Part shown: positions 28,451 through 37,323 of the stretch, piece after piece | Layout of the letters: the number at the start of each line of letters is the position of its first letter | How positions within the stretch are numbered: position 1 is the stretch's first letter | From: Leptospirales bacterium | GTDB taxonomy: Bacteria; Spirochaetota; Leptospiria; Leptospirales; Leptospiraceae | Assembly: GCA_013297885.1 (NCBI GenBank) | Contig: JAAFIR010000002.1 | Span: 124,001 to 188,000, forward strand | Length of the DNA stretch: 64,000 nucleotides | Reading direction: 5' to 3' | Made by a program: the position numbers and the translations under genes | Notes under the pieces: model-generated | What the model was told of the DNA's origin: nothing | Database searches by the model: none | The model's input: the letters and a program-made list of their open reading frames with translations, nothing else

Positions 28451-29281
28451 TTATCTCCTGTCCACAATAATTAGATTATTAATTTTAGAATTTCCATTTC
28501 CAGCTGAAACTATTTTGCTAGCCACATCTTCCCCAACTACCAATTGACCAAATACAGTATGTAGTCCATCTAGATGAGGTGTATCAATTACATTAATAAA
28601 AAACTGTGAACCATTTGTGTTTGGTCCAGCATTTGCCATTGCTAAAGCACCTTTGGTAGCTTTTTTACTTTCTAAAACTTCATTATATATATACCCCGAT
28701 AAATGTAGAATATCCAAAACAGACATCTCTTTAGTTTTTTCAAGAGTTTCTTCGGCTTCTTTGATTCTTTCATTTAGTTCTGTTTGTGATTTAATATTCA
28801 TACTTTTGATTACAGCTTGTTGGGCATATCTTCCAAAACTTGGTGCGTCTTTTAATTTAACTTTATCAAGACCAAGAGAAACTGCATTAATTTCATCTTC
28901 AAAATTATATCCAGGTCCTCCTGAGCCATTACCTTGTGGATCTCCACCTTGAATCATAAAATCTGGAATCACTCTATGAAATACTAATCCATTATAAAAA
29001 GGTTTGCCAGTTTTTTTTCCTTGTGCTAAGTCAATAAAATTTTGAACAGTTTTTGGTGCATTTTCATGAAATAATTCTAAAACAATAACACCCTTATTTG
29101 TATCCATCACGGCATAAATTGCTTTTTTATCAGGAATTTTTGCTGTTGAATTTTGTTTTTCTGAGACCACAACTTCAATTTTGGTATAAGGAGTTGGAAT
29201 GTATTTATTTTTTAAAATAGATTTATCTTTACAAAAAATAATATTTGTAAGAATAAAAAAAAAGATTAGGAGTTTATTCAT
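28451..29281 (-). CDS. Cyclophilin-type peptidyl-prolyl isomerase, lipoprotein
   Basis: A 276-residue protein with a signal peptide ending in a lipobox-like Cys (NIIFC17) and a cyclophilin domain (about 50-275). Catalytic and binding segments are FHRVIPDFMIQGGDPQGNGSGGPGY (Arg of the active site), GALAMANAGPNTNGSQFFI and LDGLHTVFGQ. An insertion of about 70 residues (YAQQAVIKSMNIKSQTELNERIKEAEETLE) interrupts the domain between the FEDE and ALAMA segments. It probably assists folding of exported proteins in the periplasm. It overlaps argH by 8 bp. Confidence 0.88.
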   Translation of the reverse strand: MNKLLIFFFILTNIIFCKDKSILKNKYIPTPYTKIEVVVSEKQNSTAKIPDKKAIYAVMDTNKGVIVLELFHENAPKTVQNFIDLAQGKKTGKPFYNGLVFHRVIPDFMIQGGDPQGNGSGGPGYNFEDEINAVSLGLDKVKLKDAPSFGRYAQQAVIKSMNIKSQTELNERIKEAEETLEKTKEMSVLDILHLSGYIYNEVLESKKATKGALAMANAGPNTNGSQFFINVIDTPHLDGLHTVFGQLVVGEDVASKIVSAGNGNSKINNLIIVDRR

Positions 29282-30701
29282 TTTCTACCTCTAGGATTTT
29301 TTCTTTCCAGAATTTTAATTTATGTTCAGCATTTTTTATTTGCTCATTTTGTCTTTCAAAAGATGTTCCACCAAATACATTTTTTTTATCTGCAGATTTT
29401 TCTAATGAGATTGCATCCATGTATTCATCAGTTGCAAAATGCTCTGAAATTTCTTTTCTATCCTGAAGAGAAATTTCTGGCAAAGTTAATTTTTTTTCTA
29501 TACATGCAGAAACCAATTTTCCTACATATTCATGAGCTTCCCTGAAAGGAATATTTTTTTTGCTAACTAAAAAATCTGCTAAATCAGTTGCAGTTGCAAA
29601 ACCATTATTAAGCGAGTTAATCATTTTATCAGGATGGAATTTCATTTCATGAATCATTTCTCTAATTCCTTCAATAGAAATTTTTACTTGTTCAACTGAA
29701 TCAAATAATGAAATTTTATCTTCTTGTAAATCCCTATTGTAAGCTAAGGGTAAACCTTTTAGCAATACTAACATATGATTTAAGTTTGAAATAACTCGAG
29801 CTGATTTTCCTCTAATAAGTTCTGCTATATCAGGGTTTTTTTTCTGAGGCATGATTGAAGAGCCAGTTGTAAGAGAATCCGGCAAACTGATAAATGAAAA
29901 TTCAACAGTGGAATAAATTATAATTTCTTCTGAGATTCTAGAAAAATGAATTAGAGTTTGGCAAATTGCAAATAATAAATTTAAAACATGATCCCTGCTT
30001 GCTACTGCATCAATTGAATTTTCAGAAATATTTTTTAGTTTTAATTCTTCTTGAATAAATTTTCTATCAGTTGGGTAATTCACACCACTTAATGCACCAG
30101 AACCTAAAACCAGTAAATCGTTTACAGAATATGCAAATAAAAACTGTTCAAGATCTCTTCCAACTGCCCAAAAATAAGACAATAAATAATGAGAAACTCT
30201 AATGGGCTGAGCAACTTGTAAATGAGTATATCCTGGCATTATCATCTCAGTATGAGATTTTGATTTTTCTATAATAACTTCAAGCAAACTGTATATCAAT
30301 TTTAAAATTTCTTTGGTTTCGTCTTTGATATAAAGTCTAACATCTTGTGCTACTTGGTCATTACGACTTCTGGCTGTATGAAGTTTTTTTCCTGGCAGTC
30401 CAATCTTTTCAGTTAGTCTTGATTCAATATGCATATGAATATCTTCAAGCTCAAGTTTGTATTGAAAATTTCCTGATTCAATTTCTTGCTCAATTTCTAT
30501 AAGTGCTTTCTGTATTTGTTCAAATTCTATTGTAGTTAAAATTTCTATCTTCAGCAAATTTTTTGCATGAGCTAAACTACCACGAATATCCTGTTTATAC
30601 AATTCTTTATCAAAAGAAATAGATTCACCAATTCTTTCCATAATAGAAGAGGTTCTAGTTTTAAATCTCCCACCCCAAAGTTTATCTTCTTTTTTAATCA
30701 T
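29274..30701 (-). CDS. argH: Argininosuccinate lyase
   Basis: A 475-residue member of the fumarase/aspartase superfamily with the signature GSSIMPQKKNPD and the LHTARSRNDQVAQD motif typical of ArgH; LMWGGRF-like start (KLWGGRFKTRT). It cleaves argininosuccinate to arginine and fumarate, the last step of arginine synthesis. Length and motifs are normal. It is upstream of cyclophilin in an overlapping operon, and preceded at 30 bp by a membrane protein gene on the same strand. Confidence 0.94.
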   Translation of the reverse strand: MIKKEDKLWGGRFKTRTSSIMERIGESISFDKELYKQDIRGSLAHAKNLLKIEILTTIEFEQIQKALIEIEQEIESGNFQYKLELEDIHMHIESRLTEKIGLPGKKLHTARSRNDQVAQDVRLYIKDETKEILKLIYSLLEVIIEKSKSHTEMIMPGYTHLQVAQPIRVSHYLLSYFWAVGRDLEQFLFAYSVNDLLVLGSGALSGVNYPTDRKFIQEELKLKNISENSIDAVASRDHVLNLLFAICQTLIHFSRISEEIIIYSTVEFSFISLPDSLTTGSSIMPQKKNPDIAELIRGKSARVISNLNHMLVLLKGLPLAYNRDLQEDKISLFDSVEQVKISIEGIREMIHEMKFHPDKMINSLNNGFATATDLADFLVSKKNIPFREAHEYVGKLVSACIEKKLTLPEISLQDRKEISEHFATDEYMDAISLEKSADKKNVFGGTSFERQNEQIKNAEHKLKFWKEKILEVENE

Positions 30702-30731
30702 GAAGTTAATAATTTATGTAAATAAAGAATT

Positions 30732-31484
30732 TCAAGTAGTTTTAGAATTTAATAAAAGTGGTTTTAATTCATTTAAATTTTCTGAAAATAAAATTGGAGT
30801 TGGAAGAATTTTTTTTCCTGGAAACAAAAAAATAGCTTCTTCTAAAAAATGAATTTTTTCAATATCTTCTTTTTTATATTCTAAAACTCCAAAGTCAGTT
30901 TGAAAGAAATAATTTCCTTCTTCATTTTTTATATCTATAAGACCAATTCGTTTTAATTCTTTTAACAAATTGAAAGGGAAAACAGGATTTTCTTTTAATT
31001 TTAAATCTTTAATTTTATTTGAATAATCTAAATAAACTAAAGCTTTAAACTCAATTGGTTGCATAATTTTTGTAGTGACTTGAATAATTTTGTTTAGATT
31101 TGGTGTTGCTAAACTTCCAATACTATTTGGAATTGTATCAGTAAATTGAATCAAGTTATCAGCATCAAAATTTTCATTTGTAAAATTTTCTAAATCAATT
31201 GGAATTTCATCAAAATTTGGAGAAGTAAAACGTATTTCTGAATTTGATTCTTTTTCTTTTTTTAATGGGGACTTTTCGACTTTTCTTAGAAGAGCAATTT
31301 TTAAATCTTTCTCTTTGGAATTTTTTTTTAGAACTGGACGATTTAAAATTTTTTGGAGTTTTGGATTAGTATTTTTTTTTGGAACTTCTGATTTTTTTAA
31401 ATCTTCAAAATCAAATATATCTAAACTAGCTACAAGAAACAAGAATAGTCCAAGTAAAATTAAGATAGTAGCTAAATAAATCAT
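30732..31484 (-). CDS. Membrane-anchored protein of unknown function
   Basis: A 250-residue protein with one N-terminal transmembrane segment (about 2-20: YLATILILLGLFLFLVASL), a long Lys/Ser/Pro-rich disordered linker (about 30-85) and a C-terminal globular part (about 110-245). No domain is recognised. The C-terminal part has alternating hydrophobics like a winged-helix (FNLLKELKRIGLIDIKNEEGNYFF), which is suggestive only. It is followed by argH on the same strand. Confidence 0.65.
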   Translation of the reverse strand: MIYLATILILLGLFLFLVASLDIFDFEDLKKSEVPKKNTNPKLQKILNRPVLKKNSKEKDLKIALLRKVEKSPLKKEKESNSEIRFTSPNFDEIPIDLENFTNENFDADNLIQFTDTIPNSIGSLATPNLNKIIQVTTKIMQPIEFKALVYLDYSNKIKDLKLKENPVFPFNLLKELKRIGLIDIKNEEGNYFFQTDFGVLEYKKEDIEKIHFLEEAIFLFPGKKILPTPILFSENLNELKPLLLNSKTT

Positions 31485-31581
31485 CTAAATATATTATCTA
31501 ACAATTTGAATCAGAAGTAAAGTAGTTTTTATCTTTACATTTAAAGCTTTCTAAAAATTCTAAATTTGTAGGTATTTTTTA

Positions 31582-32829
31582 ATGGAAGAAGAAATCGTAG
31601 AACAAGAAACTCTAAAGTCAAAAGTTATGAGATTTATAGTATTTCTTTTAGTATTGTTGCTAGTAGGGATGCTTTCCATAACTTTTATTCAAGGTGATAC
31701 AGATAAAGCATTTTTAGAAATTTTATCTGGAAACGACAAATCAGTTGCTGGAAAAGTTGCTGGTGAAAAAATTTCTTTGGATTATTTTAACGCTGCAAAA
31801 AAAACTTGTGTAGATATATATAGAGAACGTTTTCCAAGTTTAGCAGACGATACAAACACACTAAACAATTGTGCATTTAGCATTATTCGAAATCAAAAAA
31901 TAGATAAATTTATTGCTTCTAATGCAGGTTACCATATTTCTGAATTAGCAATTAAACAAGATATTTCTGAAGAAGCAAGAAAAAGACATAAAGAACTTTC
32001 AGATACAAGAGGTGCTGGTTACAGTGAAGAAGAAAGAATTTCATTAAACGAATTGTACACTAGAATTTTAAACTATGTTCCAATAAATTTTAGGCAAGAA
32101 TACATTGTTTCACGTTCTTTCGGGGATGCATTTTTATATTCAGAAGTCAAAGAAACTGAGGATGAGAAAAAAACAAAAGCTGAATTTGATAATACAAAAC
32201 TTTCTCTAAATTATATTTCATTTTCTGATGAAGATTTGTCTAAAATAATTGGAACTGATTTTCCTGTTTTAGAAGATGAAATTAAAAAAGATTATGATTC
32301 TTCTGTAAAAACCAAATCTTTACCTTTGGATCAAGATGGTAAACCACTTTCTTTGGAATCTCGTAAACCTTCGATTCTTAATAAACTAAGAGATGAGAAA
32401 AAACAAACTAAACTTTCAGAATTAAAAGCAAAAATTTTAGCCTCGAAAGCTGACCCAAATTCTAACCTCACTACTCTTTCAACAATTGCAAATGTTCCTG
32501 TTCAAAATTTAAATGGAATTAGTTTTTCAAATTTAGATTCAAAAGATAAAGTTGCAAATTTCCTTGGTAATTCTTCTTTATTGAAAGATATGACTAAAAT
32601 TCCCTTTGGAAAAGGTAGAATCGGTGGACCTTACACAGATAAAAACCAAACTATTTATGTAGAATTTAAAGAATTAAAATTTGATTCACAAGGTTCTATA
32701 AAAAAAGAAAATCCAATTGATCCGAATATTTCAAAAATCAGAATGTTTATCTATGAAATTCATCAAGCTGTAGCAGGAAATTTTCCTATTGAAAAATCAA
32801 AAAGTTTCGCAGTTCAAGGGGAGCCTTAA
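31582..32829 (+). CDS. Membrane-anchored SurA/PpiD N-domain-like chaperone
   Basis: A 415-residue protein with an N-terminal cytosolic tail, a single transmembrane helix (about 17-37) and a periplasmic part starting AGKVAGEKISLDYFNAAKK, the usual opening of SurA/PpiD N-terminal chaperone domains. A central helical region (about 75-200) and a C-terminal domain (about 250-400) follow, but no clear parvulin isomerase core is seen. It is probably a PpiD-like folding factor for outer-membrane or secreted proteins. It is followed 2 bp later by cheX. Confidence 0.65.
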   Translation: MEEEIVEQETLKSKVMRFIVFLLVLLLVGMLSITFIQGDTDKAFLEILSGNDKSVAGKVAGEKISLDYFNAAKKTCVDIYRERFPSLADDTNTLNNCAFSIIRNQKIDKFIASNAGYHISELAIKQDISEEARKRHKELSDTRGAGYSEEERISLNELYTRILNYVPINFRQEYIVSRSFGDAFLYSEVKETEDEKKTKAEFDNTKLSLNYISFSDEDLSKIIGTDFPVLEDEIKKDYDSSVKTKSLPLDQDGKPLSLESRKPSILNKLRDEKKQTKLSELKAKILASKADPNSNLTTLSTIANVPVQNLNGISFSNLDSKDKVANFLGNSSLLKDMTKIPFGKGRIGGPYTDKNQTIYVEFKELKFDSQGSIKKENPIDPNISKIRMFIYEIHQAVAGNFPIEKSKSFAVQGEP

Positions 32830-32831
32830 TT

Positions 32832-33296
32832 TTGGAAATTAGAGCAGAATTTGTAAATCCTTTTATTGAAGCAGCTTCATTAGTTTTTAAAGATTCACTT
32901 AAGACTGAACTAATTCGTGGAAAACTAAAAGTTAGAGAGACACCTGCACCCTCACATGAAGTTGCTATTGTAATAGGTGTTGTTGGAGCATACAAAGGTG
33001 AAGTTGTTTACAGTATGAATTTTGATGCTGCTTATAAAATGTCAAGACAATTGGTTCCAAGTCTTGATTTGGAATCTGTTAAAGATGAATACAAAGATAT
33101 CATTGGTGAAATTGGTAACATGACAACTGGAAATGCATTAAGAATTTTTGCATCAAGTGGACAATACATTGATATAACAACTCCAAACGTAATTGAAACA
33201 AAAGATTCTACTATCAAATTTATTAAAGCCACAACTTTATCTCTTAACTTATATTGTAAATTTGGTCAAATCGAAATCAATATTGCAATTGTTTAA
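32832..33296 (+). CDS. cheX: CheX chemotaxis phosphatase
   Basis: A 154-residue protein with the CheC/CheX/FliY phosphatase motif E93-I-G-N96 in DIIGEIGNMTTGNAL; Glu and Asn are the residues that act on CheY-P. It removes the phosphoryl group from CheY, resetting the motor signal. The start is a TTG at 32832, with GGGGAG of the upstream coding end as ribosome site 8-10 nt before; the upstream stop is 2 bp away, so expression is coupled. In spirochaetes CheX is known to be needed for chemotaxis. Confidence 0.9.
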   Translation: MEIRAEFVNPFIEAASLVFKDSLKTELIRGKLKVRETPAPSHEVAIVIGVVGAYKGEVVYSMNFDAAYKMSRQLVPSLDLESVKDEYKDIIGEIGNMTTGNALRIFASSGQYIDITTPNVIETKDSTIKFIKATTLSLNLYCKFGQIEINIAIV

Positions 33297-33358
33297 CATT
33301 AATCATCCACAAACTAGAATCACTATCTTCTTGTATTAGTTGAAATTTTATTTCTTGG

Positions 33359-33492
33359 GCGAATTTTTTTATTTCAAGACATTTTAAGCAACGTCTTGAA
33401 ATAAAAAAACGAGGCTTTTCGTGACTTCGCTTTCGCTACGGTCGTTTATTACTAAATAAACGACTGCTTCGCATCACTACAATCCCGTTCGC
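33359..33492 (-). repeat. Three-way-junction element J7
   Basis: Read on the minus strand: P1 is GCGAA (33492-33488) with TTCGC (33363-33359); the strand CGGGATTG follows; the P2 base is GTGA/TCAC and its inner arms GTCGTTTATT/AATAAACGAC are 33455-33464 and 33441-33450; the strand GAAAAGCCTCG precedes P3, with 17-bp perfect arms 33393-33409 and 33364-33380. It lies downstream of cheX in antisense orientation. Confidence 0.85.
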
Positions 33493-33980
33493 TTAGTTTT
33501 GGAAAATTTTTTTTGATTAAAAAATATTAAATAGTCATCCCTGAAAAATTAAAAAAAGCTTGAATTTATTAAATTAAAATAAAAAAAAGAGGAATTAAAA
33601 TTGCAAGTTTTGTATGATAATAAAACAAAAGCTGGTGAAAAATGCATCCTCAAAAAAGTGAATCAGGTGAGAAACAAAGTAATTTATTTCAATCAAGATT
33701 AGATCAAATTTTATCCAAGAGAAGTAGTTGTAAGTTTAACAAAACAGAACAATTTCAATTGGAGAAATAACTGAGCTAGAGTTAAAATTTTTATTTTGTC
33801 CCTATCAGCACACTATACTAATTAATAAAAAGGAAAATATAAAACATTTTCAAAAAATTTATATATTATTTTTTAAATTACCAAATAAATTGGACTATAA
33901 TTCTTTAAAAAAACTTCTTTCTAATCCATATCATTAGATTGAAACTTAATGAGGATTGATTTTATTTTTATCATTGAATA
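33493..33980. other. Gene-poor stretch holding a transposase relic
   Basis: No intact gene is seen between repeat J7 and the membrane protein at 33981. The central part (33642-33780) carries a frameshifted transposase fragment described separately. An open stretch of about 55 codons (33783-33940, containing KKENIKHFQKIY) follows in plus frame with no start and no recognised family; it may be debris of the same element. 33493-33600 is AT-rich sequence without visible structure. Confidence 0.35.
33642..33780 (+). pseudogene. IS5-like transposase N-terminal relic
   Basis: Three frames joined in order give MHPQKSESGEKQSNLF..., then SRLDQILSKR, then EVVVSLTKQNNFNWR, then EITELE. This matches the opening of IS5-group transposases (LFxxRLDQxI...HxLVxLxxxIxW). 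Two frameshifts lie near 33720 and 33766. The DDE catalytic region and the terminal repeats are not found. The identification is by eye and the fragment is short. Confidence 0.42.
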
Positions 33981-34520
33981 GTGAAAAAGAAAAAAATGTT
34001 TGATACCTTAAAATTAAAAATATATAAAAATTTTGATATTGTTGAATCCAGTATTATTATTACATCCGTTATATTATTTATTTTAGCTTTGGTCTTAGCA
34101 GAAATTAATGAGTTTAAAGAAATGGATTCAAAAAAAATGTTTATTCTTATACCAGGTGTTTACACAATCTGGGTAAATGCTAATAATGAAAAATTATCTC
34201 ATCCTCCAAAAGTTTTTGAATGCAAACAATCTATAAAACAAAATGGTGATAAATTTCAAAAATGTTTTAAAATCGAAATTGATCGAGGATCTTATTTTAA
34301 CAACAATAGTTTTGATCATGCTAAAGGACAATTTTATAAATATAAGATTTTTCATATAGAAGAAATTGGTTATTATGAATTTGACATTCTATTTAAACCT
34401 AAAACTTATTTTTTAAGATCAGGATGGGAAAAGTTACATTGGTTGATTACTATTCCAATTGGATTTTGTTGGATTATGATTTATGGCTGGATAAGATCAC
34501 CATTTAACAAATCGAAATAA
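33981..34520 (+). CDS. Two-TM membrane protein of unknown function
   Basis: A 179-residue protein with transmembrane segments near the N-terminus (about 22-42) and near the C-terminus (about 152-170) and a soluble middle (about 50-145) that would face the periplasm. The GTG at 33981 is the first start; an in-frame ATG (MFDTLKL) follows at about codon 6. No family is recognised. It is separated from the following small membrane gene by 79 bp and both lie in the accessory stretch between J7 and J8. Confidence 0.5.
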   Translation: MKKKKMFDTLKLKIYKNFDIVESSIIITSVILFILALVLAEINEFKEMDSKKMFILIPGVYTIWVNANNEKLSHPPKVFECKQSIKQNGDKFQKCFKIEIDRGSYFNNNSFDHAKGQFYKYKIFHIEEIGYYEFDILFKPKTYFLRSGWEKLHWLITIPIGFCWIMIYGWIRSPFNKSK

Positions 34521-34599
34521 GGATTGTTGATTTTAAAAAATTAAATACTTTGATAAGTTTTTTTAATGGACTATATTTTTATAGAATAATTATAAAACG

Positions 34600-34803
34600 A
34601 TGAGAAAAATTTCAAATTTGATTCATTCTTCTGGATTTATTTTTAGTTTATATTCAGTTTACTTAACCTATGCAATCAATTTTGAAGAGGGTTATATAGT
34701 AGATTTTATTTTAATATGGTTTTTACTTTTCTTGTATTTGATTCTTTTTTGCTTCCCGATTTACAAATTCTATAAAGATATATTTTGTTGTCATGAGATT
34801 TAA
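34600..34803 (+). CDS. Small two-helix membrane protein
   Basis: A 67-residue hydrophobic protein with two predicted transmembrane helices (about 8-27 and 33-55) and a short Cys-rich end (FCCHEI). The ATG is preceded by AAAACG rather than a strong Shine-Dalgarno. No family is recognised. Its length and hydrophobicity make it either a real small membrane protein or chance; the clean helix pair favours the first. Confidence 0.4.
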   Translation: MRKISNLIHSSGFIFSLYSVYLTYAINFEEGYIVDFILIWFLLFLYLILFCFPIYKFYKDIFCCHEI

Positions 34804-34958
34804 TCTAGAAACTGGGATTGATGAAATTTTATTTGAAAATTTCATACAATAAAAGTTATTTAAATAATTCTTATTTTAATGAAACTTGTGTAAGCATTCA
34901 AATTAATTTTTCTGAAATAGTTCAAAATTCCTACATTTCAAAAGATTTTTCATTACAA

Positions 34959-35129
34959 TGGAAAGTGATTGAAACGGGTTCAAAAAATTTTTGGTCACTG
35001 AGTGAAATTTATTTCATCTTTACTGAAATAAATTTTGTATCGAAGTGTAGAAATTTTTTGACCAGAGTTGAAAGCACGGTTTTTTTTTCGGTCACTGAAT
35101 GAAGCGAAGTTCCGAAAAAAAAATTCGCC
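34959..35129 (+). repeat. Three-way-junction element J8
   Basis: The conserved strand AGTGATTGA, P2 with base AAC/GTT and upper arms about 34978-34991 and 35051-35063 (with a long inner part), the strand GAAAGCACG, and P3 with 12-bp perfect arms 35080-35091 and 35112-35123 are present. The 3' P1 strand TTCGC is at 35124-35128, but the 5' strand is TGGAA, so P1 is broken in this copy. It lies upstream of prfC in sense orientation. Confidence 0.75.
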
Positions 35130-35238
35130 AAAAGAAACTTAAAAAAAAAATTAATCAATTTAAATCGATAAACATTTTATCAATAGTGTATCAATCTAAA
35201 TTTATTGGAAAAATACTGAATTCAAAAAATATGGATTC

Positions 35239-36816
35239 ATGTCTTTAAGTCTCAAAGAAGAAACATCACGCAGAAGAACTTTTGCAATTATTGCTCATCC
35301 CGATGCTGGAAAAACCACACTCACAGAAAAATTGCTTTTATATGGTGGAGCAATTCAACTTGCAGGTGCTGTAAAAGCAAGAAAAGATAGAAAATCTGCA
35401 ACATCTGATTTTATGGCGATGGAAAAAGAAAGAGGGATTTCTATTTCATCTGCTGCTCTTCAATTTGAATATGATAATTATGTTTTAAATTTGCTCGACA
35501 CACCGGGTCACGAAGATTTTTCAGAAGACACTTATCGCACACTCATGGCAGCAGACATCGGAGTAATGGTGTTAGACGGTGGTAAAGGTGTAGAGACCCA
35601 AACTAGAAAATTATTCAAAGTATGTAAAGATCGTGGTATTCCAATCATCACATTTATTAATAAACTAGATAGACCCACAAAAGATTTATTTTCTTTATTA
35701 GATGAAATTGAAGATGTGCTTGGTATCACTGCTGTTCCTGTTGTTTGGCCAATTGGAACTGGTCCTGATTTTCGAGGTGTATATGATAGAGAAGAAAAAA
35801 AAGCTCATCTATTCGAAAAAACTCCTGGGGGTGCATATCTCGCTCCAATGCAATCATCTGGAATTATGGACAAAAATTTAGAAGAAAAAATTGATATTGA
35901 TATTTTAAATAAGACCAGAGAAGAAATTGAACTTTTAGAAACGGGAATTGAAACTTTTGAAACAGAAAAATTTTTACAAGGAAAAATCACTCCTGTATTT
36001 TTTGGTTCTGCAGTAAATAATTTTGGAATCCAATTATTTTTAGATCATTTTTTAAAACTTTCTCCACCACCAATTAACACACTTCTTAGAGATGGAAACC
36101 ATTTAGAACCTGACTCACCTTTTTCCTGTTTTGTATTTAAAGTTCAAGCAAATATGAATAAAGTTCATAGAGATAGAATTGCATTTGTGAGAATTTGTTC
36201 GGGAAAATTTGAAAGAGGAATTACTGTTAATCACGACAGATTAGAAAAACCAATTAAGCTTTCATCTTCATTTGCTTTTTTTGGACAAGATAGAAATACA
36301 ATTGATGAAGCTTATCCAGGGGATATCATTGGACTTGTAAATCCTGGCACTTATAAAATTGGTGATATACTTGCTGAAGGTAAAATTCCTAAACTCCGCC
36401 CACTTCCACTTTTTGCACCAGAATTATTTTCCACAATTACTTGTCCTGATTCTCTTGGACTAAAAAGTTTTAAAAAAGGAATTGAACAATTAGCAGAAGA
36501 AGGTGTACTACATTTGTTTACATCTAAAACAATAGGCTCTGGTGCACCAATTATTGGAGCGATGGGAAGATTACAATTTGAAGTATTTCAGAGAAGACTT
36601 CAAGATGAATACAATGTAAAAACAAATCTAATGTCTCTTCCATATGAAGTTTGTAGATGGGTAAAGCCTTCTGATAAAGAAAAAGTTCCACAAAGTACAA
36701 ATCAAATTTTTGATAAATCAGGAATTATGGCTTTGTTATTTGAAGGTGAATGGGAATGTAATTATTTTCAAAAAAATAATCCTGAATTGGAGCTTCTTCT
36801 TGCACCCGAAATTTAG
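35239..36816 (+). CDS. prfC: Peptide chain release factor 3
   Basis: A 525-residue translational GTPase of RF-3 length. The G1 motif is [19 protein letters not shown], the switch I region ends in [11 protein letters not shown]3 is DTPGHEDFS and G4 NKLDR. The insert ...[18 protein letters not shown] is typical of RF-3 versus EF-G. It releases RF1/RF2 from the ribosome after termination. An out-of-frame ATG lies 8 bp before the chosen start. Its 3' end overlaps ispF by 17 bp. Confidence 0.94.
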   Translation: MSLSLKEETSRRRTFAIIAHPDAGKTTLTEKLLLYGGAIQLAGAVKARKDRKSATSDFMAMEKERGISISSAALQFEYDNYVLNLLDTPGHEDFSEDTYRTLMAADIGVMVLDGGKGVETQTRKLFKVCKDRGIPIITFINKLDRPTKDLFSLLDEIEDVLGITAVPVVWPIGTGPDFRGVYDREEKKAHLFEKTPGGAYLAPMQSSGIMDKNLEEKIDIDILNKTREEIELLETGIETFETEKFLQGKITPVFFGSAVNNFGIQLFLDHFLKLSPPPINTLLRDGNHLEPDSPFSCFVFKVQANMNKVHRDRIAFVRICSGKFERGITVNHDRLEKPIKLSSSFAFFGQDRNTIDEAYPGDIIGLVNPGTYKIGDILAEGKIPKLRPLPLFAPELFSTITCPDSLGLKSFKKGIEQLAEEGVLHLFTSKTIGSGAPIIGAMGRLQFEVFQRRLQDEYNVKTNLMSLPYEVCRWVKPSDKEKVPQSTNQIFDKSGIMALLFEGEWECNYFQKNNPELELLLAPEI

Positions 36817-37294
36817 AATTGGAAATGGAATTGATTTCCATAAATTAGAAAAAAACTTAGAAAGACCACTAATTCTTGGTGGATATAAAATTGAATCTGA
36901 ATATGCTTTAATTGGGCATTCAGATGCAGATATTTTAATTCATGCAATTTCAGATGCAATCCTTGGCTCAGTTGGACTTGCTGATATTGGATCTTATTTT
37001 CCAGACACTGATGTAAATTTGAAAAATATGGATTCAAGTATTATTTTAAAAAAAGCAATTAGTTTGCTTAAAGAAAAAAATTATAAAATTTTAAATATTG
37101 ATAATACAATTGTTTGTGAAAGACCAAAAATTTCTCCACATAGAGAAAAAATTATTGAGTCACTTTCTTTTTTTATGAATTTACCAAAAGATTGTATAGG
37201 GGTCAAAGCAACTACTACAGAAAAAATGGGTTCTCTCGGTAGAGAAGAAGGAGTTGCTGTGTTTTCAACTGTCATGGTTGAATTAGTTTCTTGA
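36800..37294 (+). CDS. ispF: 2-C-methyl-D-erythritol 2,4-cyclodiphosphate synthase
   Basis: A 165-residue IspF. The metal-binding motif GIDFHKL (Asp and His), the substrate loop [18 protein letters not shown] and the C-terminal [16 protein letters not shown] are diagnostic. It catalyses ring closure in the MEP isoprenoid pathway. The start is set at the TTG 36800 because GGAG lies 7 nt upstream inside the prfC coding end and the next residues ([13 protein letters not shown]) match the family's normal N-terminus; a longer reading from 36710 overlaps prfC by over 100 bp and is unlikely. Confidence 0.92.
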   Translation: MHPKFRIGNGIDFHKLEKNLERPLILGGYKIESEYALIGHSDADILIHAISDAILGSVGLADIGSYFPDTDVNLKNMDSSIILKKAISLLKEKNYKILNIDNTIVCERPKISPHREKIIESLSFFMNLPKDCIGVKATTTEKMGSLGREEGVAVFSTVMVELVS

Positions 37295-37323
37295 CTTAAA
37301 AGAAAAAAATATAGCGATTAATT

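Noticed and set aside
34818..35102. Open frame of 94 codons upstream of prfC
   Set aside because: Its second half is repeat J8 and the first half has no ribosome site or family; possible decayed gene but not supportable.
36710..36799. Longer ispF reading frame
   Set aside because: The extra 30 residues lie inside prfC and do not match IspF; TTG 36800 has GGAG at good spacing.
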